A DNA stretch of 7,492 bases from Propionibacteriaceae bacterium (GTDB lineage: Bacteria; Actinomycetota; Actinomycetes; Propionibacteriales; Propionibacteriaceae): positions 2,457 through 9,948 of the forward strand of contig JAUMYR010000102.1 in assembly GCA_030528545.1 (NCBI GenBank), in the 5' to 3' direction. Below, in pieces: positions 1-5,289 of the stretch. How positions within the stretch are numbered: the first letter of the stretch is position 1; each line of letters starts with the position of its first letter. The notes beneath the pieces were generated by a model. It did not search any database. It saw only the letters and a program-made list of their open reading frames with translations, and was not told where the DNA came from. The position numbers were made by a program, and so were the translations under genes.

Positions 1-900
1 CATCTAGGAGCGGGAGGTCTTCCACAACAGGGGTTACCGCCCGGCCAGATAAGTGCAGCCCTGTGCTATGCCAACGACGTCACTGTCGAGGATCCCTTCG
101 ACGAGGAGCAGATCCTTGGAGATTTCATCACCGACATGCAGAAATCGATGCCCCAGGTCTCGGTGCAGATCGCGCCAGATCCGGCTCAGTTTGTCTCCAC
201 GGTTCGGGAGCTAGCAAAACTAGCCCCGCTTGTTCGAGCCGGCCACATTACCTTTGTACCGCGTCGCTTGGCCATGGACTCCCGCATGGTCGGCGCGTTC
301 TGCAGCAACGCTTCAGATACGTTCAAGGCGCAGCGGGAAGAGCTCGCTCTGCGAAGCTTGCGGCTCTGGCTTGCGTCTGGCGGGGTTATCACGCCCCTTT
401 TCGGTAACGACGATGACGAAGCAGCATTCCGAGAGCAGGCCGGGCTTCTCGAACCCTTGACGCAGACTACCGAATCGATGAGGCTCCAGCGCGTTTCTCG
501 GCTTACGTTACCCGTCGCAGTACGGCTTGACCCACAGCAGATGGTGCGAGTCCGAGAAGACGACACCTTCGAGAGTTTTCGTACCACCCAGCGGCGCGCG
601 CTAGCGTCAATCCAGGATGGAAGTGATACCGAATTAGCCGATTACCGAGCAGAAATGGCTCAGGCTGCCCGAGACCTTGACTGGACTGTCAGTAACCGGA
701 CCTCCCTCTCAAGCCTCTTCACGCGAGCCTTGGGCTGGTCGGTTGGCGCCATGATCCTTGCGCCGGACACCTGGGTTGCAGCAGTAGCGGCTCTCAGCGG
801 AATCAGCGCCGAGGCGGCAGCAGAACACTTTCTCACACGAGAACGAGCACTTCATCAAGCACTTCGACACCACTTCATTACGCTCGCTGAATCGGGCTGA
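1..900 (+). CDS. Hypothetical protein, 5'-truncated by the window edge
   Basis: The reading frame that ends in TGA at 898-900 is open back to base 1 (299 codons visible). The first in-frame ATG is at 136, but the 45 codons before it look protein-like (for example ISAALCYANDVTVEDPFDE, rich in acidic residues, with C/G-ending codons), so the true start probably lies outside the window. A start at 136 (254 aa) is the alternative. I do not recognise the family. The protein is mostly soluble and probably helical, with many Arg/Glu/Gln residues. One moderately hydrophobic stretch lies near the C-terminus (about residues 240-268, around LGWSVGAMILAPDTWVAAVA), which could be a membrane or packing helix. 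GC in sampled 60-base lines is roughly 48-63%, against about 67-72% in the PTS genes, and rarer A/T-ending codons (cta, tta, ata) occur. This suggests acquired DNA. It stops about 100 bp from the 3' end of the tRNA-His gene, a common integration spot. Function unknown. Confidence 0.75.
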   Translation, partial: HLGAGGLPQQGLPPGQISAALCYANDVTVEDPFDEEQILGDFITDMQKSMPQVSVQIAPDPAQFVSTVRELAKLAPLVRAGHITFVPRRLAMDSRMVGAFCSNASDTFKAQREELALRSLRLWLASGGVITPLFGNDDDEAAFREQAGLLEPLTQTTESMRLQRVSRLTLPVAVRLDPQQMVRVREDDTFESFRTTQRRALASIQDGSDTELADYRAEMAQAARDLDWTVSNRTSLSSLFTRALGWSVGAMILAPDTWVAAVAALSGISAEAAAEHFLTRERALHQALRHHFITLAESG

Positions 901-966
901 AACCCCGTATGGGCGAACCGGGAGCTGAGAAGAGACGAGGTCAAAGAAAGACGTCGGGACCTGCTA

Positions 967-981
967 CCGAGCCAGGCTCGG
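967..981 (-). terminator. Possible hairpin downstream of tRNA-His
   Basis: CCGAGC-CAG-GCTCGG forms a perfect 6-bp stem with a 3-base loop, 24 bases beyond the encoded CCA end of tRNA-His on the minus strand. An overlapping alternative stem (CTCG-GCG-CGAG, 977-987) also exists. There is no T-run after either, so this is at best a weak terminator or an RNA-processing structure. Confidence 0.25.
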
Positions 982-1004
982 CGCGAGGCCTTGCCCGGCT
1001 CCCT

Positions 1005-1081
1005 TGGGGTGAGTAACGGGACTCGAACCCGCGACATCCTGGACCACAACCAGGTGCTCTACCAGCTGAGCTATACCCACC
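1005..1081 (-). tRNA. tRNA-His(GTG)
   Basis: The minus strand folds as a complete cloverleaf. The acceptor is GTGGGTA paired with TACTCAC, plus the extra 5' G(-1) opposite C73 that is diagnostic of histidine tRNA. The D arm is GCTC-AGCTGGTA-GAGC. The anticodon stem CCTGG/CCAGG encloses loop TTGTGGT, with anticodon GTG at plus-strand positions 1045-1047. The T arm is GCGGG-TTCGAGT-CCCGT. The 3' CCA is encoded (1005-1007), unlike in the tRNA-Leu further along. The gene lies 72 bp downstream of the GroES-like gene on the same strand. No convincing promoter is visible in that gap: TACAGT is a possible -10 on the minus strand, but it has no good -35. Confidence 0.96.
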
Positions 1082-1101
1082 ATGCGACATGCCGCCAGCC
1101 A

Positions 1102-1114
1102 AAGCTGACAGCTT
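1102..1114. repeat. Short palindrome between groES-like gene and tRNA-His
   Basis: AAGCTG-A-CAGCTT is a perfect 6-bp inverted repeat around one base. The flanking CC/GG extends it imperfectly to 1099-1116. It lies just upstream of tRNA-His and downstream of the GroES-like stop codon. It could be a terminator stem without a T-run, a protein site, or chance. Confidence 0.3.
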
Positions 1115-1153
1115 GGATACTGTAGCGCATATCGGCGACCGAGAGGAAATCCG

Positions 1154-1480
1154 TCACAGATAGAGCCCCGACGGGCTGTCCTGAAGGCGTTCGGCCGCGA
1201 CCGCGTGAATGTCGCGCTCCCGCAGCAGCACGTAGACCTTGCTGCGCAGCTCGACTTCGGCGCGGTCCTCAGGGTCGTAGAGGACGCGGTCGTCCATGCT
1301 GACCGAGCGGACGTTCACCCCGGCCGCCACGACCTTCGCCCAGGTGAGCCGCCGCCCCATCTGGACGGTCGCCGGGATCAGGATCCCTCCCCCACTGCGC
1401 CTTTCGCTGTGCTCGGCGTCCGGGTCGACCAGCACCCGGTCGTGCAGCATGCGGATCGGTAATGCCTCGGCGTCGCTCAT
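1154..1480 (-). CDS. GroES-like co-chaperonin (Cpn10 family)
   Basis: This 108-residue protein has the Cpn10 fold signature: IRMLHDRVLV (residues 9-18) matches the conserved opening strand of GroES (IRPLHDRVIV). It is followed by a mobile-loop-like stretch with SGGGILIP (29-36), corresponding to the GroEL-contacting GGIVL segment. AKVVAAG (48-54) matches the 'GEVLAVG' strand. MDDRVLYDP (62-70) matches 'GDIVIFND', and VYVLLRERDIHAV (82-94) matches the end strand ending in ESDILAI. It is slightly longer than E. coli GroES (97 aa) because of short N- and C-terminal extensions. No groEL follows it, so it is probably a second, divergent GroES-type protein rather than the main co-chaperonin. Its ATG overlaps the stop codon of the DUF3618 gene (ATGA, 1477-1480), so the two are translationally coupled. 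The family call is confident. Whether it still caps a GroEL is inference. Confidence 0.85.
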   Translation of the reverse strand: MSDAEALPIRMLHDRVLVDPDAEHSERRSGGGILIPATVQMGRRLTWAKVVAAGVNVRSVSMDDRVLYDPEDRAEVELRSKVYVLLRERDIHAVAAERLQDSPSGLYL

Positions 1481-1821
1481 GGCTGGCCCAGCTCTCGGCG
1501 CGCCAGCTTAGCAAGCGAGCGGCGCCGCGAAACCGCCACGATGCCCCGCAGCGTCAGGACGAGAGTGAGTGCGCCCAGCACCGCGCCGCCCAGCGCCACC
1601 AAACGATCGACCCGCCAGCCCTGGTCGTCCTTTACCTGCGCCTTCAAGTTCTCGAACTCGGTCGCCGCAAAAGTCTTGGCATTGCTCGCAGCCCGCTTGG
1701 CGACATTCTTCGGCTGGACATCGTCCATCAGCCCACTCACGGACGAAACGAGTCTGGCTCGGCTGGCGGCGAGGTCAGCGTGGATGGCGTCTACCGTGCG
1801 CGGCGCATCGTCGGTGCTCAC
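1477..1821 (-). CDS. DUF3618 domain membrane protein
   Basis: This 114-residue protein has the DUF3618 pattern: an N-terminal helix, VDAIHADLAASRARLVSSV (residues 10-28), then LMDDVQPKNVAKRA (31-44). A linker follows, and then one membrane segment at about 74-96 (LVALGGAVLGALTLVLTL). The tail is strongly basic (SRRRSLAKLARRELGQP). The expected topology is a small single-span membrane protein. The molecular function of the family is not known. The start is GTG at 1819-1821, supported by a good Shine-Dalgarno AAGGAG (1827-1832) five bases upstream. It is divergent from bcp and overlaps the downstream GroES-like gene by 4 bp. From memory, a similar divergent pair exists in mycobacteria (Rv2520c next to bcp, Rv2521), which supports an old, selected arrangement. 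A role near membrane or oxidative stress is inference from neighbours only. Confidence 0.88.
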   Translation of the reverse strand: MSTDDAPRTVDAIHADLAASRARLVSSVSGLMDDVQPKNVAKRAASNAKTFAATEFENLKAQVKDDQGWRVDRLVALGGAVLGALTLVLTLRGIVAVSRRRSLAKLARRELGQP

Positions 1822-1853
1822 GTATTCTCCTTGGTCATCGCGGGTCAGCGTCC

Positions 1854-1859
1854 AGCCTA
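1854..1859 (-). promoter_or_regulatory. Predicted -10 box of the DUF3618/groES-like operon
   Basis: TAGGCT on the minus strand fits the actinobacterial TANNNT -10 pattern. It would start transcription near 1847, giving a 5' leader of about 26 bases that contains the AAGGAG ribosome site. The box sits in CTAGGCTGG, identical to the -10 region of the divergent bcp promoter. No good TTGACA-like -35 is seen (TGCTTA at 17-bp spacing). Confidence 0.5.
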
Positions 1860-1934
1860 GCGCCGTGGACCCACAATAAGCACCGCCAGCCCAGAAAGAT
1901 CACGCCGCGGATACCCTCAGCCACCCCGGTAGCC

Positions 1935-1940
1935 TAGGCT
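1935..1940 (+). promoter_or_regulatory. Predicted -10 box of bcp, implying a leaderless mRNA
   Basis: TAGGCT ends 7 bases before the bcp ATG at 1948, so transcription should begin at or within two bases of the start codon. No Shine-Dalgarno precedes the ATG (GGCAGTC only), consistent with leaderless translation, which is common in Actinomycetota. The box lies in the perfect palindrome AGCCTAGGCT (1931-1940). The -35 is weak (TACCCT at 17-bp spacing). Confidence 0.5.
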
Positions 1941-1947
1941 GGCAGTC

Positions 1948-2427
1948 ATGACTGCACGCCTGACCACTGGTTCTGTCGCACCCGCGTTCACTCTGCCCAA
2001 CGCTGCGGGCGAGCTCGTTTCACTGGCCGACTACGCCGGGCAACGAGTCATCGTCTATTTCTATCCGGCCGCGATGACCCCTGGATGCACGACCCAAGCC
2101 GTCGATTTCTCCTCCGCCCTCGATGATTTTCAGTACTCGGGCTATCGGGTGATCGGTATCTCCCCCGACAGCGTGGACCGCTTGGCCGCCTTCTCCAAGA
2201 AGTCCGACCTGAAACTGGTCCTCCTCGCCGACCCCGACAAGACCGTGCTCAACGCCTACGGCGCCTACGGGATGAAGAAACTCTACGGCAAGGAGATTGA
2301 GGGCGTGCTCCGCTCCACCTTCGTCGTCGACGTAGCTGAGGACGGCACCGGAACGGTGCAGGTAGCCCAGTACAACGTCAAGGCCACGGGCCACGTCGCG
2401 AAACTGCGCCGGGAACTCGGAGTCTGA
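1948..2427 (+). CDS. bcp: Bcp/PrxQ-type thiol peroxidase (peroxiredoxin)
   Basis: This 159-residue cytoplasmic peroxiredoxin reduces hydrogen peroxide and organic hydroperoxides through an active-site cysteine. The thioredoxin-fold core begins with GSVAPAFTLPNAAGELVSLADYAG (split here as GSVAPAFTLP, residues 8-17, and LADYAG, 26-31). The strand VIVYFYPAAMTPGCT (34-48) holds the peroxidatic Cys47 with its helper Pro40 and Thr44. VIGISPDSVDRLAAF (68-82) follows, and Arg122 in LRSTFVVD completes the active site. Length is normal for the family (about 150-160). Cys47 is the only cysteine: the position five residues later that is the resolving Cys in E. coli Bcp (CTVQAC) is Val52 here (CTTQAV). 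The enzyme should therefore act as a 1-Cys type, needing an external thiol. It is divergent from DUF3618/groES-like and convergent with ppk2, with 2 bp between stop codons. Confidence 0.95.
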   Translation: MTARLTTGSVAPAFTLPNAAGELVSLADYAGQRVIVYFYPAAMTPGCTTQAVDFSSALDDFQYSGYRVIGISPDSVDRLAAFSKKSDLKLVLLADPDKTVLNAYGAYGMKKLYGKEIEGVLRSTFVVDVAEDGTGTVQVAQYNVKATGHVAKLRRELGV

Positions 2428-2429
2428 CC

Positions 2430-2457
2430 TCAGTCGGCGCGTTTGCGTCCCGACTGA
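2430..2457. terminator. Inverted repeat at the bcp/ppk2 convergent junction
   Basis: TCAGTCGG (2430-2437) and CCGACTGA (2450-2457) form a perfect 8-bp stem with a 12-base loop. It begins 2 bases after the bcp stop and includes the ppk2 stop codon. It is placed to end bcp transcripts. There is no T-run on either side, so a Rho-assisted or 3'-end stabilising role is equally possible. Confidence 0.4.
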
Positions 2458-3320
2458 ACGATCAGCGGGTCGACCGGGGCGATGGCCTCGGGATCCTTGT
2501 TCTCGTATTCGTGCTGGTGCAGGAACAGCCGCATAGCGTTGAGCCGGGCCCGCTTCTTGTCATTCGACTTGATCCGGTACCAGGGCGCGACCTCGGTATC
2601 GGTCAGTTTGAGCATCGCGGTTTTGGCGTCGGAGTAAGCCTCCCACCGGTCGAGCGACTCCAGGTCCATGGGCGACAGCTTCCATCGCCTCACCGGGTCG
2701 ATCTGACGGATCGCGAACCGGGTCCGCTGCTCCCGCTGAGTGACCGAGAACCACAGCTTCGTCACCGTGATGCCGGATTGGATGAGCATCTGCTCAAACA
2801 GCGGCGCCTGGACCATGAAGGTCTGGTACTCCTCCTCGGTGCAGAATCCCATCACCCGCTCGACCCCGGCGCGGTTGTACCAGGAACGGTCGAACAGGAC
2901 GATCTCGCCCGCGGTGGGCAGGTGCTGGATGTAACGCTGGAAGTACCACTGCCCCCTTTCCTTCGCGCTTGGCGCCGTCAGGGCCACCACCCGCGCCCAG
3001 CGGGGATTGAGGTGCTCGGTGAACCTCTTGATCGCCCCACCCTTACCAGCCGCGTCACGGCCCTCGAAGATGATGACGTGTTTGGTCCCACGGTCTTGCG
3101 CCGAATACTGGAACTTCAGCAACTCGATCTGCAGGATCCGTTTCTCGTACTCGTACTCCTCGCGGCTCAGCAACTCGTCATAGGGGTATTTGTCCCGCCA
3201 GGTCTCGACAGCCTGGCCGAGCGGGTCGATGAGGAACTGGTCCTCCCCGTGCACATCCCCGACGGTGTAGCCCTGGTCCTTGACCATATCGATGAACTCG
3301 CGCAGATTCTGACTCCCCAT
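2430..3320 (-). CDS. ppk2: Polyphosphate kinase 2, class I
   Basis: PPK2 transfers phosphate between inorganic polyphosphate and nucleotides. Class I members mainly convert NDP to NTP using polyphosphate. Numbered from the ATG at 3320 (296 aa), the P-loop is GRDAAGKGG (87-95), after the beta strand HVIIFE. The Walker B/active site region is EIVLFDRSWYNRAGVERVMG (139-158). The lid region contains RFAIRQIDPVRRWKLSPMDL (201-220), and EVAPWYRIKSNDKKRARLN follows (243-261). All are hallmark motifs of the single-domain class I enzymes. The first 60 residues form an extra N-terminal segment often present in actinobacterial members. The start is uncertain: ATG at 3320, GTG at 3326 and TTG at 3341 (303 aa) are all in frame, and none has a Shine-Dalgarno. 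A leaderless ATG is possible, with TTAGAT (3327-3332) as a -10. It lies just downstream of tRNA-Leu on the same strand and could share its transcript. Confidence 0.94.
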   Translation of the reverse strand: MGSQNLREFIDMVKDQGYTVGDVHGEDQFLIDPLGQAVETWRDKYPYDELLSREEYEYEKRILQIELLKFQYSAQDRGTKHVIIFEGRDAAGKGGAIKRFTEHLNPRWARVVALTAPSAKERGQWYFQRYIQHLPTAGEIVLFDRSWYNRAGVERVMGFCTEEEYQTFMVQAPLFEQMLIQSGITVTKLWFSVTQREQRTRFAIRQIDPVRRWKLSPMDLESLDRWEAYSDAKTAMLKLTDTEVAPWYRIKSNDKKRARLNAMRLFLHQHEYENKDPEAIAPVDPLIVQSGRKRAD

Positions 3321-3372
3321 AACCACATCTAAGCGGGTCAAGGTGCCGGTAGCCAGCTTCGCGCGGTTTTTG

Positions 3373-3454
3373 TACCGGAGAAGGGACTTGAACCCTCACG
3401 CCTTACGGCACAGGAACCTAAATCCTGCGTGTCTGCCAATTCCACCACTCCGGC
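3373..3454 (-). tRNA. tRNA-Leu(TAG)
   Basis: The minus strand folds as a class II tRNA of 82 nt. The acceptor is GCCGGAG paired with CTCCGGT (one G-T at the first pair), with discriminator A73. The D arm contains GGTGGAATTGGCAGAC. The anticodon stem CAGGA/TCCTG encloses loop TTTAGGT, with anticodon TAG (plus-strand CTA at 3418-3420), which reads CUN leucine codons. The long variable arm TGCCGTAAGGCGT is typical of Leu. The T arm is GAGGG-TTCAAGT-CCCTT. CCA is not encoded (the bases after A73 are CAA), so it must be added by the nucleotidyltransferase. Confidence 0.96.
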
Positions 3455-3470
3455 GAGTGCGAGCACCGGG

Positions 3471-3499
3471 AGTCTACGCCACCGGCGGCCCAGAGCGAA
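3471..3499 (-). promoter_or_regulatory. Predicted promoter of tRNA-Leu
   Basis: On the minus strand, TTCGCT (3494-3499) and TAGACT (3471-3476) are separated by exactly 17 bases. The -10 fits TANNNT and ends 16 bases before the mature tRNA 5' end, giving a leader of about 10 bases for RNase P to remove. The -35 is a weak match. Confidence 0.45.
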
Positions 3500-3533
3500 G
3501 TTCGCCACTCCAGGCGCACGTTAGACCTGGCCA

Positions 3534-3568
3534 GAGGAGGGGCTTGAGCACAACCCGAGCCCCTCCTC
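3534..3568 (-). terminator. Strong hairpin after the PTS operon
   Basis: GAGGAGGGGCT (3534-3544) and AGCCCCTCCTC (3558-3568) form a perfect 11-bp GC-rich stem. It can be extended inward by a T-G and a G-C pair. It begins 26 bases after the TAG stop of the dehydrogenase gene and lies before the tRNA-Leu promoter. No clear U-run follows on the minus strand (TGGCCAGG), as is common in high-GC actinobacteria. This is the probable end of the operon transcript. Confidence 0.7.
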
Positions 3569-3594
3569 CGAATCGTCTCAGCAGCCTGACGACC

Positions 3595-4920
3595 CTAGCC
3601 CCAGCGGCTGAAGGCGTCCTCCACGACATCGTCGAAGATTCCCAGTTCCCAGGCCACGTCGAGGGCCGTGTACCGCGAGCGGTAGTACATCGCCCGGGGG
3701 AAGGTGGAACGCACATCTTCCGCGCTCAGGCCGATGTCCTCGGGACGAGATGGCGCCCCGGCCCGCCGCAACATGCCGGCCAGCGTAGCGGTCGTCACCA
3801 GTTGTCCGCGCAGCCTTCGCGACACCCCTTCCCAGTCCGTCACGATCGGGACCAGCCTCTGCTTCAAAGGCTCACCGGCAAGGTATTTCACCTTGGTCTC
3901 CCGGACCGCGTGATCGGCGAGCGCCCCATCGAACTTCGATCGGATGTCGGCCTCAATGGTGGGCCACGCCGATCGTCCAGAGGTCACCCGGTCCAGGTCG
4001 ATGAGGCTCAGATCACGCTCCAGCAACGCTTCGTAGAAAGCGCACATGGCGAGCGAACCGATCGCGACCTTGTATCCGTGAGACAGCGGCGGGTCCAGTT
4101 CGGCACCCAGATGAGCCAGTTCCCACAGATGGCTGAAATAGTGCTCGGCGCCCGAGGCCGGGCGCGTTCCGGCGTAGGCCTGCATCGCCAGTCCCGATAG
4201 CACCAGTCCGCGTACCAGACCGTCGAAGGCATCGGCCTTCCCCGCGGCCAGGTCGTCCGGACGCGACAAGGCCTCGGCGACCCCACTCTGCACGGTCCGC
4301 CACACCGATTGCCTGATCGGCTCGACCCCGGTGACGTCGGCCAGGATCCAGTCGGCCCCGCCCGGGATCTTCGCCGCCAGGTCTCCATAGCCGGACGCGG
4401 TCAGCGAGGCCGGGGCTGCCGACACCACATCCAGGTCGAGTACCGCGACGACCGGGGCCGGGCAGCCCCGGGTGACTTTCACCCCGTCTTGGCTCATGGG
4501 AGCCCCGAAACCGGTGTAGCCGTCCATGGAGGCGGCGGTCCCGACCACCGCATATCCGCGTCCGTTCTCGTGGGAGGCGAGCTTGACCAAGTCGTTCAGC
4601 GTCCCGGACCCGACCGCGACCCCGGTGGCCCCTGGGCCGATGTGGTCGCGGATGCGTTCGCAGTTGTCATAGGACGCATAGACCGCCGGGCGAGCGGGGA
4701 AGATGAGCGGCTCCCCCACCACGGCACCAGCCCGGATCAGGCTGTCGGTGACCTCCTCGCCTGCGACCGCCCAGGTGGACTCGTCCGCCACGAGGATGTA
4801 GGGGCCTGGCAGGTGGGCGGTGATCCGTTCCCCCGCCTCCGCGATGGCCCCACGGCCAACGGCCACATCCCGGGTGTCGGTGGCATCGGCCAGTGCGGCC
4901 CTCATCACCTCGTCACTCAT
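3595..4920 (-). CDS. sn-Glycerol-1-phosphate dehydrogenase-like enzyme (AraM/EgsA type)
   Basis: This 441-residue cytoplasmic enzyme belongs to the dehydroquinate synthase-like/iron-alcohol dehydrogenase fold, glycerol-1-phosphate dehydrogenase branch. The NAD-binding half contains VAVGSGTLNDLVK (101-113) and VVGTAASMDGYTGFG (125-139). VVAVLDLDVVSAAPASLTAS leads into GYGDLAAK (178-184). The likely metal ligands are Asp180 (GYGDL), His260 (GAEHYFSH) and His281 (LSHGYKVAIG), matching the Asp/His/His triad of the family. A C-terminal extension with ATLAGMLRRAGAPSRPEDIG (378-397) resembles B. subtilis AraM and is absent from shorter archaeal enzymes. It is the last gene of the PTS operon; its ATG overlaps the srlB stop by 8 bp (ATGAGTGA), so they are translationally coupled. 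Known members interconvert DHAP and G1P, but here the context suggests oxidation of the polyol phosphate delivered by the PTS, a role filled by unrelated SrlD in E. coli. Family assignment is firm; substrate is open. Confidence 0.88.
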   Translation of the reverse strand: MSDEVMRAALADATDTRDVAVGRGAIAEAGERITAHLPGPYILVADESTWAVAGEEVTDSLIRAGAVVGEPLIFPARPAVYASYDNCERIRDHIGPGATGVAVGSGTLNDLVKLASHENGRGYAVVGTAASMDGYTGFGAPMSQDGVKVTRGCPAPVVAVLDLDVVSAAPASLTASGYGDLAAKIPGGADWILADVTGVEPIRQSVWRTVQSGVAEALSRPDDLAAGKADAFDGLVRGLVLSGLAMQAYAGTRPASGAEHYFSHLWELAHLGAELDPPLSHGYKVAIGSLAMCAFYEALLERDLSLIDLDRVTSGRSAWPTIEADIRSKFDGALADHAVRETKVKYLAGEPLKQRLVPIVTDWEGVSRRLRGQLVTTATLAGMLRRAGAPSRPEDIGLSAEDVRSTFPRAMYYRSRYTALDVAWELGIFDDVVEDAFSRWG

Positions 4921-5275
4921 GGCCGAACACCACCCTGGCTCCCAGCTTCAGCGCCGGTTCCTCGGCCGGGCCGCTCAGGTGGATCGCTCCGGCCATGGAG
5001 GCAGCCGCCGCACCATCGAAGACCAGGGTCACGTGCGCCAGGTTGGCGAGATTCTTCTCAGCGACGTCGCCAAGAGCCGTGATCGTCCAGGACTGCTCGC
5101 CGATCAGCACCTGCTGGCCGACCCTCAGGGCGCCGAGGAGCCTGGTCTCCTCGAGGATGTAGCAGTAGTCCTTCAGTTCCTGTGGAGCTTTGGAGCCGAA
5201 GGTCAGCGCCATGTTCTCGGCGAAGAAGGTGTGAGCCTGGGAGCCCACAGCTATGACAGTAGTTTCATAAGCCAT
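4913..5275 (-). CDS. srlB: PTS glucitol/sorbitol-type EIIA component
   Basis: This 120-residue soluble protein is expected to pass phosphate from HPr to EIIB in the glucitol (Gut) PTS family. The match to E. coli SrlB (123 aa) runs the full length: YETTVIAVG (3-11), APQELKDYCYI (30-40), LGALRVGQQVLIG (47-59), WTITALGDVAEKNLANLAHVTLVFDG (63-88, in two blocks) and AIHLSGP (97-103). The ATG at 5275 is chosen because GAGG lies six bases upstream and similarity starts there. An in-frame upstream start at 5326 would overlap srlE and add unrelated residues. It begins 14 bp after the srlE stop. Oddity: where E. coli SrlB has FIHCHGEL, with the histidine (His43) usually given as phosphorylated, this protein has YILEETRL and no histidine. 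Remaining histidines are 15, 81, 99 and 119; His81 in the AHVTL motif is the conserved one. Confidence 0.92.
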   Translation of the reverse strand: MAYETTVIAVGSQAHTFFAENMALTFGSKAPQELKDYCYILEETRLLGALRVGQQVLIGEQSWTITALGDVAEKNLANLAHVTLVFDGAAAASMAGAIHLSGPAEEPALKLGARVVFGHE

Positions 5276-5289
5276 GATGACCTCATTCT

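Noticed and set aside
903..922. CCCG/CGGG pairing just after the first gene as its terminator
   Set aside because: Only four pairs form, with a long loop and no T-run; this is chance level in GC-rich DNA.
2511..3332. Long plus-strand open frame opposite ppk2 (273 codons)
   Set aside because: It is antisense to a clearly conserved PPK2 frame, its Pro/Leu/Arg/His-rich translation resembles no family I know, and it has no ribosome site. It is a high-GC shadow.
3336..3341. TTGACC on the minus strand as a -35 box for ppk2
   Set aside because: At 17-bp spacing the -10 position is GGGGAG, which is not a -10, and it would start transcription inside the conserved coding region.
3343..4200. Plus-strand open frame of 285 codons crossing tRNA-Leu
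   Set aside because: It runs through the tRNA gene and the operon terminator and opposite the dehydrogenase. Its composition is typical of antisense high-GC frames.
4309..5082. Plus-strand open frame of 257 codons opposite the dehydrogenase and srlB
   Set aside because: It is antisense to two well-supported genes, with low-complexity Gly/Pro/Arg composition and no start signals.
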